Source: an uncultured Clostridium sp.
GTDB taxonomy: Bacteria; Bacillota; Clostridia; Lachnospirales; Lachnospiraceae
Assembly: GCA_947253885.1 (NCBI GenBank)
Contig: CAMYAO010000027.1
Coordinates: 1 to 19,978 of the forward strand
Reading direction: 5' to 3'
DNA length: 19,978 bases
Shown here: positions 1 to 6,822 of the stretch, piece after piece
How positions within the stretch are numbered: position 1 is the stretch's first letter
Layout of the letters: each line of letters opens with the position of its first letter
The notes under the pieces: model-generated
What the model saw: the letters and a program-made list of their open reading frames with translations, nothing else
What the model was told of the DNA's origin: nothing
The model's database searches: none
Program-made: the position numbers and the translations under genes

Positions 1-47
1 CTACACACTGCATATCGTCGGCAGCGTCAGATGTGTATAAGAGACAG
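1..47 (+). other. Illumina Nextera adapter (assembly contamination)
   Basis: Bases 29-47 are the 19-base Tn5 mosaic end AGATGTGTATAAGAGACAG. Bases 15-28 are the Nextera read-1 tail TCGTCGGCAGCGTC. Bases 7-14 (ACTGCATA) match a standard Nextera i5 index (the 506 index), and bases 1-6 match the end of the P5 flow-cell sequence. The order P5-index-adapter-mosaic end is exactly that of a library molecule. This is untrimmed sequencing adapter joined to a contig end, not genomic DNA and not a real transposon. Any reading frame crossing base 47 is spurious. Confidence 0.98.
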
Positions 48-82
48 ATTATAGGGTGGTGCGATGCAATTCGCTATTACTC

Positions 83-123
83 AAAAAAGAATAAAGCCGC
101 CAGACAGCGACTTTATTCTTTTT
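83..123 (-). terminator. Rho-independent terminator after ahpC
   Basis: A 13-bp perfect inverted repeat pairs 84-96 with 111-123. The loop region can close further through CGC at 98-100 and GCG at 107-109. On the minus strand the stem ends in a T run (complement of 83-88), and it starts about 10 bases after the ahpC stop. The plus strand also ends in T residues, so it may work in both directions. Confidence 0.8.
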
Positions 124-132
124 GGGTGCATA

Positions 133-696
133 TTAAATTTTTCCTACCAAATCAATACCCGGTTTCAGAGTTGCCTGTCCCGGTTTCCATCTTGCCGGGC
201 ATACCTCATCTCCATGTTCTGCAACAAATTGAGATGCCTGCACTTTTCTGAACAATTCATCTGCATTTCTTCCTACATTACCGGCTGAAACTTCATATCC
301 GACAATAATACCTTCCGGATTTACTATAAACGTTCCTCTCTCTGCCTTTCCTTCTTCTTCAATCATAATGTCAAATCCACGTGTTAACTTTCCGGTTGGA
401 TCTCCAAGCATAGGAAAATCAATTTTTTTGATGGATGGAGATTCATTATGCCATGCCATATGTACAAAATGTCGATCAGTGGAAACAGAATATACTTCGC
501 ATCCAATTTCTTTTAATTCCGGATATTTTTCTGCCAAATCTTCTAATTCTGTCGGGCATACAAATGTAAAATCTGCCGGATAAAAGAAAAACACACTCCA
601 ATGTCCTAAAATGTCTTCTTTTTTTACTTTGATAAACTTTCCGTTTTGGAATGCATCTAATTCAAAATCAATTACCTCTTTATTAATTTGTGACAT
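133..696 (-). CDS. ahpC: Alkyl hydroperoxide reductase subunit C (2-Cys peroxiredoxin)
   Basis: A typical 2-Cys peroxiredoxin of 187 residues that reduces hydrogen peroxide and organic hydroperoxides in the cytoplasm. The peroxidatic cysteine is Cys47 in the motif FTFVCPTEL. The resolving cysteine is Cys166 in EVCPARWKPG. Both positions and the full length agree with the AhpC family. The start is supported by a ribosome binding site (AAAGGAGG) a few bases upstream. The gene stands alone between two terminators. No ahpF is present in the window, so the electron donor (AhpF or a thioredoxin-type system) lies elsewhere. A TATACT at 743-748 could be its -10 element, but I see no good -35 partner. 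I also see no convincing PerR box, so its control is left open. Confidence 0.96.
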   Translation of the reverse strand: MSQINKEVIDFELDAFQNGKFIKVKKEDILGHWSVFFFYPADFTFVCPTELEDLAEKYPELKEIGCEVYSVSTDRHFVHMAWHNESPSIKKIDFPMLGDPTGKLTRGFDIMIEEEGKAERGTFIVNPEGIIVGYEVSAGNVGRNADELFRKVQASQFVAEHGDEVCPARWKPGQATLKPGIDLVGKI

Positions 697-785
697 GTTT
701 TGTCCTCCTTTTATACTTAATTAGATTTATCTTATCTAGTTTAGTATAGGCTAACATATAATTGAATTGATTGCAATATTTTTTG

Positions 786-822
786 CAAAAAAATCCTGTA
801 GCATATTCTGCTACAGGATTTT
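786..822 (-). terminator. Rho-independent terminator after tsf
   Basis: A perfect 14-bp stem pairs 790-803 with 809-822 around the five-base loop TATTC. On the minus strand it ends in seven T residues (complement of 786-793). It lies 14 bases past the tsf stop and closes the rpsB-tsf unit. Confidence 0.92.
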
Positions 823-836
823 CTATATGAAGTGTC

Positions 837-1766
837 CTACTGACCCATTTGTTTTGCAACTTCTTCTGCAAAATTTTCTTCTTTTTTCTCCATTCCTTCT
901 CCGGTTTCAAAACGAAGGAAAGAAGCAATTTTTACCTCTGCACCGACTGCTTTGGAAACTTCTGCCAGATATTTTTCTACTGTCTGTTTTCCGTCTTCCG
1001 CTTTAACATAAGCCTGTTCTAATAAGCAAACCTCTTTTAACTCTTTGTTCAAACGACCAATAATCATTTTCTCAATAATATTATCCGGTTTTTCCGGATT
1101 TTCCGCTTTTGCCTGAGCTAATAAAATTTCCTTTTCATGATTCTTGTATTCTTCACTTACATCTGCCTGAGAAACATATTTTGGATTTAATGCTGCAATC
1201 TGCATTGCAACGTTGTTCAATGCTTCTTTTACTTCATCATTTACAACAGAAGTCTCTGCTTTTACGATAACACCGATTCGTCCGCCGCCATGTACATAAG
1301 ATACTACACAGCCGTTTTCAGCAGTTACTTTTTCAAAACGACGAATACTTAATTTTTCACCGATAACAGCAATTTTATCTGTTAAAGCTTCATTTACAGT
1401 CTTAGTGGTATCTTCATTCCATGGTTCAGAAAGAAAAGCATCCAATTCGGTATTCGAGGTAGATAATACCTGTTTTGCAACTGCTTCTACATATGCCTGG
1501 AAATCTGCGTTTTTGGCAACAAAGTCTGTTTCGGAATTTACTTCTACGATAGCGGCAGTCTTATCACCGTCCACTAATACTTTAACCAAGCCTTCCGCTG
1601 CAATACGACTCGCCTTTTTCTCAGCTTTCATAGCACCGTTTTTTCTTAAAAACTCAACAGCTGCCTCCTGGTCACCATTGGTCTCGGCAAGCGCTTTTTT
1701 GCAGTCCATCATACCTGCACCTGTAATTTCACGTAATTCTTTTACCATAGCTGCTGTAATAGCCAT
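837..1766 (-). CDS. tsf: Translation elongation factor Ts
   Basis: EF-Ts, the guanine-nucleotide exchange factor that recycles EF-Tu by releasing GDP. The 309-residue length is normal. The N-terminal UBA-like domain is clear: the family signature around residues 10-30 includes TGAGMMDCKKAL. The core signature TDFVAKN at residues 80-86 carries the Asp-Phe pair that contacts the magnesium-binding region of EF-Tu. Two dimerisation-type core repeats follow. A GGAGG ribosome binding site precedes the ATG. It lies downstream of rpsB on the same strand, the near-universal bacterial order, with a 92-base spacer that holds an intergenic hairpin. No irregularity was seen in the coding frame. Confidence 0.97.
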   Translation of the reverse strand: MAITAAMVKELREITGAGMMDCKKALAETNGDQEAAVEFLRKNGAMKAEKKASRIAAEGLVKVLVDGDKTAAIVEVNSETDFVAKNADFQAYVEAVAKQVLSTSNTELDAFLSEPWNEDTTKTVNEALTDKIAVIGEKLSIRRFEKVTAENGCVVSYVHGGGRIGVIVKAETSVVNDEVKEALNNVAMQIAALNPKYVSQADVSEEYKNHEKEILLAQAKAENPEKPDNIIEKMIIGRLNKELKEVCLLEQAYVKAEDGKQTVEKYLAEVSKAVGAEVKIASFLRFETGEGMEKKEENFAEEVAKQMGQ

Positions 1767-1803
1767 AATCCATATCCTCCACTATTTATGATATTCAATC
1801 AAC

Positions 1804-1840
1804 AAAAAGGGACAGACCTTTCAGCCCGTCCCTAAGGTCT
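1804..1840 (-). terminator. Intergenic terminator or attenuator between rpsB and tsf
   Basis: On the minus strand a 9-bp stem (1824-1832 with 1809-1817, including G-U pairs) with a six-base loop is followed by five T residues (complement of 1804-1808). That is the form of a rho-independent terminator. A second 7-bp perfect pairing, 1834-1840 with 1814-1820, shares bases 1814-1817 with it, so the two folds exclude each other. Partial termination between rpsB and tsf would set their ratio. Confidence 0.55.
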
Positions 1841-1858
1841 TTTATTCTTTCATCAAAA

Positions 1859-2587
1859 TTATTCAGCGTCTTCTTCCACTGCTTCTTCTGTAACCTCAGC
1901 TGTCATACCCTGCTTTGCCTCAATTACAGCATCAGCCATCTTTGTTGTGATTAATTTAACAGCACGAATCGCATCGTCATTTCCCGGAATGATATAATCC
2001 AACTCATCAGGATCACAGTTTGTATCTGCAATACCAATCAATGGAATTCCAAGATTTTCTGCCTCCTGTACACAAATTCTCTCTTTTTTAGAATCGATAA
2101 TAAAGATAGCATCCGGAATACGATCCATTTCCTTAATTCCGCCCAGATTTTTCTCAAGCTTATCCCATTCTTTCTTCAGTTGGATAACTTCCTTCTTAGG
2201 TAAAACATCAAAGGTTCCGTCCTCAGACATTTTTTCAATTGCTTTTAAGCGTTTGATACGGCTTTGAATAGTTGTGAAGTTTGTCAACATACCCCCAAGC
2301 CATCTTTCATTTACATAATACATTCCACAACGCTCTGCCTCTGCTTTTACAGTATCCTGAGCCTGCTTTTTAGTGCCTACAAAAAGAATAGTTCCTCCGT
2401 TTGCAACGATATCGGAAATTGCATTGTAAGCATCATCAACCATGCCTACAGTCTGCTGTAAATCAATAATATGGATTCCGTTTCTGCTTGTGTAGATATA
2501 AGGATCCATTTTAGGATTCCATCTTCTTGTCTGGTGTCCAAAGTGTACACCTGCCTCCAGTAATTGTTTCATTGAAATAACACTCAT
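1859..2587 (-). CDS. rpsB: 30S ribosomal protein S2
   Basis: Ribosomal protein S2 of the small subunit, 242 residues from the chosen start. The N-terminus (MSVISMKQLLEAGVHFGHQT) followed by RRWNPKM is the S2 signature. The middle has the conserved WLGGMLTN segment and the DAIFIIDSKKE segment. An acidic tail rich in Glu closes the protein. The frame stays open upstream to an ATG at 2639-2641, but the start at 2585-2587 has a GGAGG site at 2595-2599 and matches the family N-terminus, so the longer form is rejected. The gene lies between codY and tsf. Its leader can fold onto the ribosome binding site, which would suit feedback control by S2; that is inference. Confidence 0.97.
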   Translation of the reverse strand: MSVISMKQLLEAGVHFGHQTRRWNPKMDPYIYTSRNGIHIIDLQQTVGMVDDAYNAISDIVANGGTILFVGTKKQAQDTVKAEAERCGMYYVNERWLGGMLTNFTTIQSRIKRLKAIEKMSEDGTFDVLPKKEVIQLKKEWDKLEKNLGGIKEMDRIPDAIFIIDSKKERICVQEAENLGIPLIGIADTNCDPDELDYIIPGNDDAIRAVKLITTKMADAVIEAKQGMTAEVTEEAVEEDAE

Positions 2588-2594
2588 CTTTTTA

Positions 2595-2646
2595 CCTCCG
2601 TGGTTGTTTCTTCCATGCACTTCTTCTTGTAAAGGAACCATAACGG
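2595..2646 (-). promoter_or_regulatory. Possible translation-control hairpin in the rpsB leader
   Basis: On the minus strand, CCG (2644-2646) and TGGTT (2636-2640), separated by a three-base bulge, can pair with AACCACGG (2598-2605). The pairing takes two bases of the GGAGG ribosome binding site (2595-2599). Feedback control of rpsB by S2 is known in other bacteria, but I cannot match this leader to a known RNA family. Confidence 0.3.
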
Positions 2647-2689
2647 CACCACCCTAGCAATCCATGCATGTGTATTATTTTCAGACCGA

Positions 2690-2716
2690 ATTATAATATC
2701 ATATATATATATTCAA
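2690..2716 (-). promoter_or_regulatory. Candidate rpsB promoter
   Basis: On the minus strand a perfect -10 TATAAT (2690-2695) is preceded by TTGAAT (2711-2716), with a short 15-base spacer of alternating A and T. It lies between the codY hairpin and rpsB and leaves a leader of about 95 bases. The -10 is strong; the spacing is below the usual 16-18. Confidence 0.5.
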
Positions 2717-2720
2717 TGCA

Positions 2721-2752
2721 AGAGGGAGATTACATTTCTGTAGTCTCCCTCT
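2721..2752 (-). terminator. Hairpin after codY, weak terminator
   Basis: A 13-bp inverted repeat (2721-2733 and 2740-2752) has one mismatch and a six-base loop, and begins 8 bases past the codY stop. The T-rich tail on the minus strand is weak (TTGCATT), so termination may be incomplete. Confidence 0.5.
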
Positions 2753-2760
2753 CAAAAACA

Positions 2761-3537
2761 CTATTCATTTTTTCCCTGTTCAAGTTCTGCAAAAATCGCA
2801 TCATTTAAAACCTTTATATAAGTTCCCTTCATTCCGGATGATCTGGATTCGATCACACCTGCACTTTCAAATTTTCGAAGAGCATTTACAATTACCGATC
2901 TGGTAATTCCAACTCTGTCTGCAATCTTACTTGCAACCAAAATCCCCTCATTTCCATCTAGCTCTCTGAAAATATGACGCATTGCATCCATTTCTGAATA
3001 AGATAAAGTATTAATCGCAGATTTTACGATTTGTTTTTTTCTATGCTCCTCTTCATTCTCCTCATTAACGGAACGCATCATCTCCAATCCTACTACGGTC
3101 GTTCCATATTCACATAAAATAATATCGTCTATATCATAGTCATGCTCCAGACGATATACAAACAATGTGCCCAGACGCTCTCCCGCAATATCGATCGGTG
3201 TGATCGTTGCTGAAAAACGGTGTGTCTCTTCACTGGAAAATCCAAGCGTCTCTAAATTAACATTTTCTTTTGTAGATAATATCGCTAACAGTCGTTCATT
3301 TAAACTACCATCTACAAATCCGCCGACTTTGTCAATAATAAGTTCATGAATCTCCGGTATTCCTTCTCCGTGTCCGGTTCCCAGAACCTTTCCTTTCTTA
3401 CTGATTACAAGAACATTAGAACCTAAAATCTCAGTCATTACATCACAAATATCATTAAAAATCACCTTGGAAGAATTATTATTGTGAAGCAACTTACCAA
3501 TCTTTCTAGTTTTGTCTAATAGTTGTACACTGCTCAT
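2761..3537 (-). CDS. codY: GTP- and branched-chain amino acid-sensing transcriptional regulator CodY
   Basis: CodY, the global nutrient-status regulator of Firmicutes, which binds DNA when charged with isoleucine, leucine or valine and GTP. The 258-residue protein matches the family length. Residues 1-155 form the GAF sensor region. Residues 200-245 form the winged helix-turn-helix, with the highly conserved stretch ASKIADRVGITRSVIVNALR at 202-221 and a following SRSSGMKGTYIKV wing. The frame extends upstream, but the start at 3535-3537 is preceded by GGAGGGG four to five bases away and fits the family. The usual hslVU-codVW neighbours of Bacillus are absent; here codY sits between topA and rpsB. 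A CodY-box-like site overlaps its candidate promoter, suggesting autoregulation. Confidence 0.97.
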   Translation of the reverse strand: MSSVQLLDKTRKIGKLLHNNNSSKVIFNDICDVMTEILGSNVLVISKKGKVLGTGHGEGIPEIHELIIDKVGGFVDGSLNERLLAILSTKENVNLETLGFSSEETHRFSATITPIDIAGERLGTLFVYRLEHDYDIDDIILCEYGTTVVGLEMMRSVNEENEEEHRKKQIVKSAINTLSYSEMDAMRHIFRELDGNEGILVASKIADRVGITRSVIVNALRKFESAGVIESRSSGMKGTYIKVLNDAIFAELEQGKNE

Positions 3538-3551
3538 AAGCCCCTCCATAA

Positions 3552-3597
3552 AAAAATAGTGTTCGTATATTATTACACATATACTAACACTATTTTT
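3552..3597 (-). terminator. Long terminator hairpin between topA and codY
   Basis: A 19-bp inverted repeat (3552-3570 with 3579-3597) has one mismatch and an 8-base loop. On the minus strand it ends in seven T residues that run straight into the codY ribosome binding site region. It should stop transcripts coming from comM-dprA-topA. The candidate codY promoter lies inside and just before its first arm. Confidence 0.75.
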
Positions 3598-3609
3598 CAG
3601 TAAATTCAA
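3581..3609 (-). promoter_or_regulatory. Candidate codY promoter
   Basis: On the minus strand TTGAAT (3604-3609) and TAGTAT (3581-3586) are separated by 17 bases. Each matches four of six consensus positions. Transcription would begin near 3574, in the loop of the upstream terminator hairpin, so transcripts from this promoter would not fold it. Confidence 0.45.
3592..3606 (-). promoter_or_regulatory. Candidate CodY operator (CodY box)
   Basis: The minus-strand sequence AATTTACTGAAAAAT matches 13 of 15 positions of the established CodY box AATTTTCWGAAAATT. It overlaps the -35 element and spacer of the candidate codY promoter, a position that fits repression. Binding itself cannot be shown from sequence. 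Confidence 0.5.
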
Positions 3610-3640
3610 TAGAATGACTGTACACTTGAAAAAAATTATC

Positions 3641-5719
3641 CTATTTTTCTTCCTTCTCTGGATTTTTCATCAAATAACCGCATTGTTCGTCTGCACAAAC
3701 CAGCTTATCACCCTTTTCCACCATATATCCGCCACATTCCGGACACTTAGCTTTGGAAGGCTTTGCCCATGACATAAAATCACACTCAGGATAATTTTCA
3801 CATCCGTAAAACTTACGACCTTTTTTTGTTTTTCGAAGCACAATTTCTTTTCCGCATTTCGGGCATGGCACACCGATCTTTTCAAAGTACGGTTTCGTAT
3901 TACGACAGTCCGGAAATCCTGGACAAGCCAAAAATCTGCCATGTGGTCCATATTTAATTACCATATTGCGACCGCACTCTTCGCAGATTACATCCGTCAC
4001 TTCGTCCTGAATCTCTACTTTTTCCAGTTCCTGCTCCGCCAAATTAACTGCAGTCATTAAATCCGGATAAAAATTACTGATAACCGACTTCCATTGAATC
4101 TTTCCCTCTTCCACTTTATCTAAAAGGGATTCCATATTTGCCGTGAAGTGTTCATCTACAATTACAGGAAATGCTTCCTTCATTATTTTATTAACCACTT
4201 CTCCCAATTCAGATACAAATAGATTCTTGTTTTCTTTGATAATATATCGTCTTGCCAACAATGTAGTAATCGTCGGAGAATAAGTACTCGGTCTTCCGAT
4301 TCCTCTTTCTTCCAATGCCTTTACAAGAGATGCTTCTGTAAAATGAGCCGGCGGCTGGGTAAAATGCTGTTTATCTTCCAACTCCTTTAGAGTAAGTTCT
4401 GACGAAGTATCCAAACTTCCGGATAAGGTCACCTTATCTTCTTTATTCACATCCAATGTATAAACAGACAAAAATCCTTCGAACGTTACTTTTGACGCAG
4501 AGACAGAAAACTGATATCCGTTTGCTTCAATCTTGACAGATGTTGTTTCATAAACCGCATTTGTCATACGACTGGCAACAAAACGGTTCCAGATAAGCTG
4601 ATACAATCTGAACTGATCTCTTGACAGAGATTCCTTTACCATAGCAGGGGTACGATTGATATCGGAAGGGCGGATTGCTTCGTGCGCATCCTGTATCTTC
4701 ACATCAGACTTTTTGTCTTTCTGACTTTTCTGCACGTACTCTTCACCATACTTTTCCGTAATGAATACTTCTGCAGCCTCCTGCGCTTCCACGGAAATAC
4801 GAGTAGAATCCGTTCGCAGATATGTAATCAGACCGATAGTTCCGCTTCCTTTTATATCAATTCCTTCATAAAGCTGCTGTGCAATCCGCATTGTTTTTTG
4901 CGTAGCAAAGTTCAGGTGTTTACTTGCCTCCTGCTGCAGGGTGGAAGTAGTGAACGGAATAGGCGGCTTTTTACTTCTCTCCCCTTTTTTAACCGATGCA
5001 ACCGAATATGTTGCTCCCTCAAGATCTTTTAGGATCTGCTTCATCTGATCTTCCGAAGAAATTGTAAGCTTATTACGATCTCTTCCGACTAATTTGGCTA
5101 CAATCGGTTTCTTTTCCCCATTTACACCTAAAGTCACTTCCAAAGTCCAGTATTCTTCCGGTATAAATGCATTGATTTCATCTTCCTTATCACAAATAAT
5201 ACGAAGTGCAACGGATTGCACCCTACCTGCACTCAGCCCTCTTTTCACTTTTGCCCATAACACCGGAGAAATCTTATATCCTACCATACGGTCCAAAACT
5301 CTTCTTGCCTGTTGTGCATCCACCAAATCCATGTTGATCTCTCTTGGATTTTTCAAGGAGCTTTTTACCGCATTTTTTGTAATTTCATTAAAGGTAATGC
5401 GTTTTGCATCTTTCCCCTCCAATTTAAGAGCCTTTGACAAATGCCAGGAAATTGCTTCTCCCTCTCGATCGGGGTCAGTTGCAAGATATACTTTATCTGC
5501 CTTCTTTGCTTCCTTTCGAAGATTTGCTAAAATATCTCCTTTTCCGCGGATTGTAATATACTTTGGTTCAAAGTCGTGTTCTACATCAATCCCCAATTGA
5601 CTTTTCGGCAAATCTCTTACATGTCCCTGAGAAGCTGTTACCTCATAATTTTTTCCCAAAAACTTTTTTATAGTCTTTACCTTTGCCGGAGACTCTACAA
5701 TTACCAAATATTTTGCCAT
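3641..5719 (-). CDS. topA: DNA topoisomerase I (type IA)
   Basis: Type IA topoisomerase that relaxes negative supercoils by cutting and rejoining one strand. The 692-residue protein begins with the TOPRIM domain: Glu9 in VIVESPAK, and the acidic triad Asp82, Asp84, Glu86 in TDPDREGEA. The catalytic tyrosine is Tyr300 in GLITYLRTDSTR. The C-terminus (about 575-692) carries three four-cysteine zinc ribbons beginning CEECG, CPKCG and CPECGG, as usual for Firmicute TopA. The frame also allows a GTG start at 5738-5740 that overlaps the dprA stop. The ATG at 5717-5719 gives the family N-terminus MAKYLVIVESPAK and has a GGAG about 10 bases upstream, so it is preferred. It lies in one unit with comM and dprA. 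Confidence 0.97.
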   Translation of the reverse strand: MAKYLVIVESPAKVKTIKKFLGKNYEVTASQGHVRDLPKSQLGIDVEHDFEPKYITIRGKGDILANLRKEAKKADKVYLATDPDREGEAISWHLSKALKLEGKDAKRITFNEITKNAVKSSLKNPREINMDLVDAQQARRVLDRMVGYKISPVLWAKVKRGLSAGRVQSVALRIICDKEDEINAFIPEEYWTLEVTLGVNGEKKPIVAKLVGRDRNKLTISSEDQMKQILKDLEGATYSVASVKKGERSKKPPIPFTTSTLQQEASKHLNFATQKTMRIAQQLYEGIDIKGSGTIGLITYLRTDSTRISVEAQEAAEVFITEKYGEEYVQKSQKDKKSDVKIQDAHEAIRPSDINRTPAMVKESLSRDQFRLYQLIWNRFVASRMTNAVYETTSVKIEANGYQFSVSASKVTFEGFLSVYTLDVNKEDKVTLSGSLDTSSELTLKELEDKQHFTQPPAHFTEASLVKALEERGIGRPSTYSPTITTLLARRYIIKENKNLFVSELGEVVNKIMKEAFPVIVDEHFTANMESLLDKVEEGKIQWKSVISNFYPDLMTAVNLAEQELEKVEIQDEVTDVICEECGRNMVIKYGPHGRFLACPGFPDCRNTKPYFEKIGVPCPKCGKEIVLRKTKKGRKFYGCENYPECDFMSWAKPSKAKCPECGGYMVEKGDKLVCADEQCGYLMKNPEKEEK

Positions 5720-5736
5720 CTGAACAATTCTCCAAT

Positions 5737-6822
5737 TCACTCCTGTCTGACAAAGTAATTCTGACAGGTTTCTATCACTAATCCCTTTCCTTTCAAGCTC
5801 TGTAGCGTATCTAAAAGTTCAGGAACAGACAGTTGCGTTTCTTCTATTAATACTCGAATACTCTTCGGGTACAAATCGACACAACTATACACCACAATTT
5901 CCTGTTTTTCAAGCATAATCTTTTTTATGCTGTTATTTTCAGGTTGTTTTTTTAAGTCTTTTAACACATTTTTCAAAAACAGATCCTTATCATACAAGAC
6001 CTGCGCCCCTTGCTCTATCAAACGATTGCACCCGTAGCTTAAACGATCTGTAATGCGACCGGGAACTACATAAATATCTTTTCCCTGCTCAAGTGCACAG
6101 TCCACTGTTATCAAAGTTCCGCTTTTTTTCGCCGCTTCCACCACAACTACGATATCCGACAGCCCTGAGATCAATCGATTACGTTCCGGAAAATGATAGG
6201 CGATCGGATCGGTACCCGGAGGGTATTCCGATAATATCCCTCCCTTTTCTCCATTTTGTATCAAGGTATTATAAATACTTTTTGAAGACGGAGGATAACA
6301 AATATCCACTCCACAGCCCAGAATACCATAAGTAGAACCATTTGCCTGCAGACATCCCGCATGAGCTGCCAGATCAATCCCCAACGCCATACCGCTGATA
6401 ACATTCACCCGGCAGCTTCCAAGCTGTTTTCCAATAGAAATCGCAATACTCCTGCCATATTCACTGCATCTTCTTGCCCCTACCACAGCCACAGAAGGAA
6501 ACTGCTGTTCCGGTAAAGATCCTCTGTAAAAAATCGCATATGGTGGATCTTGTATATTTTGCAATCTCCTTGGATAATATCTGTCTTCTATTGTGATACA
6601 ATGTATATGATGTTTCTGCAATAATTCGAAATGTTTTTCCACTTCCGATAAATTCCGATTTCGAAGTAATACGTCACATTCTTTCTCCGTACATAACTGT
6701 AATTTTCTCAATAGTTTTTCTTCCATAAAAAATAGTTCTTTTTCAGATACTCCTTTTTCTACAAAAGAAATCTTTGTCTTTCTCGTAACCCCCTTCAGAG
6801 AGGCCAGCCAAACCCTATACAT
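5737..6822 (-). CDS. dprA: DNA processing protein DprA (Smf)
   Basis: DprA binds incoming single-stranded DNA and loads RecA during natural transformation. The 361-residue protein has the Rossmann-like core at about 75-290: VVGARRCSEYGR at 113-124, SGMALGIDLAAH at 143-154, GCGVDICYP at 169-177, and the FPERNRLISGLSD segment at 211-223. SGTLITVDCALEQG at 234-247 is also diagnostic. The C-terminal 60 residues resemble the winged-helix domain of the family. Its ATG overlaps the comM stop by 8 bases and is preceded by AAGGA. It lies upstream of topA, an arrangement common in Firmicutes. Together with comM it points to retained DNA-uptake functions, although both genes persist in bacteria with no shown competence. 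Confidence 0.95.
   Translation of the reverse strand: MYRVWLASLKGVTRKTKISFVEKGVSEKELFFMEEKLLRKLQLCTEKECDVLLRNRNLSEVEKHFELLQKHHIHCITIEDRYYPRRLQNIQDPPYAIFYRGSLPEQQFPSVAVVGARRCSEYGRSIAISIGKQLGSCRVNVISGMALGIDLAAHAGCLQANGSTYGILGCGVDICYPPSSKSIYNTLIQNGEKGGILSEYPPGTDPIAYHFPERNRLISGLSDIVVVVEAAKKSGTLITVDCALEQGKDIYVVPGRITDRLSYGCNRLIEQGAQVLYDKDLFLKNVLKDLKKQPENNSIKKIMLEKQEIVVYSCVDLYPKSIRVLIEETQLSVPELLDTLQSLKGKGLVIETCQNYFVRQE

Noticed and set aside
51..125. T-box-like AGGGTGGTGCG followed by a hairpin with T residues, plus strand
   Set aside because: The canonical T-box core is incomplete, and the only gene downstream is ahpC on the opposite strand. The hairpin is better explained as the ahpC terminator.
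33..251. Plus-strand reading frame of 72 codons at the contig start
   Set aside because: It begins in the adapter, crosses the artificial junction and runs antisense to ahpC.
697..790. PerR operator upstream of ahpC
   Set aside because: I looked for the TTATAAT-N-ATTATAA pattern and found only loose AT-rich palindromes.
2588..2641. N-terminal extension of rpsB from the ATG at 2641
   Set aside because: It has no proper ribosome binding site and does not fit the S2 N-terminus; the GGAGG before 2587 decides the start.
2646..2656. TAGGGTGGTGC in the rpsB leader, same 11-mer as at 52-62, resembling part of a T-box
   Set aside because: An 11-base match is expected by chance in 20 kb, there is no T-box leader architecture or terminator after it, and rpsB is not a T-box target.
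2675..2689. ATTTTCAGA half of a CodY box upstream of rpsB
   Set aside because: Only one half-site matches; the other half has several mismatches, and it lies downstream of the -10.
3670..3951. Long alternative frames inside topA, hydrogenase, panC and other genes
   Set aside because: They overlap conserved genes in other frames, lack ribosome binding sites and show no recognisable family.
5717..5740. GTG start for topA overlapping the dprA stop
   Set aside because: The AGGAG is too close to the GTG, and family members begin at MAKYLVIVESPAK, so the ATG at 5719 is used.
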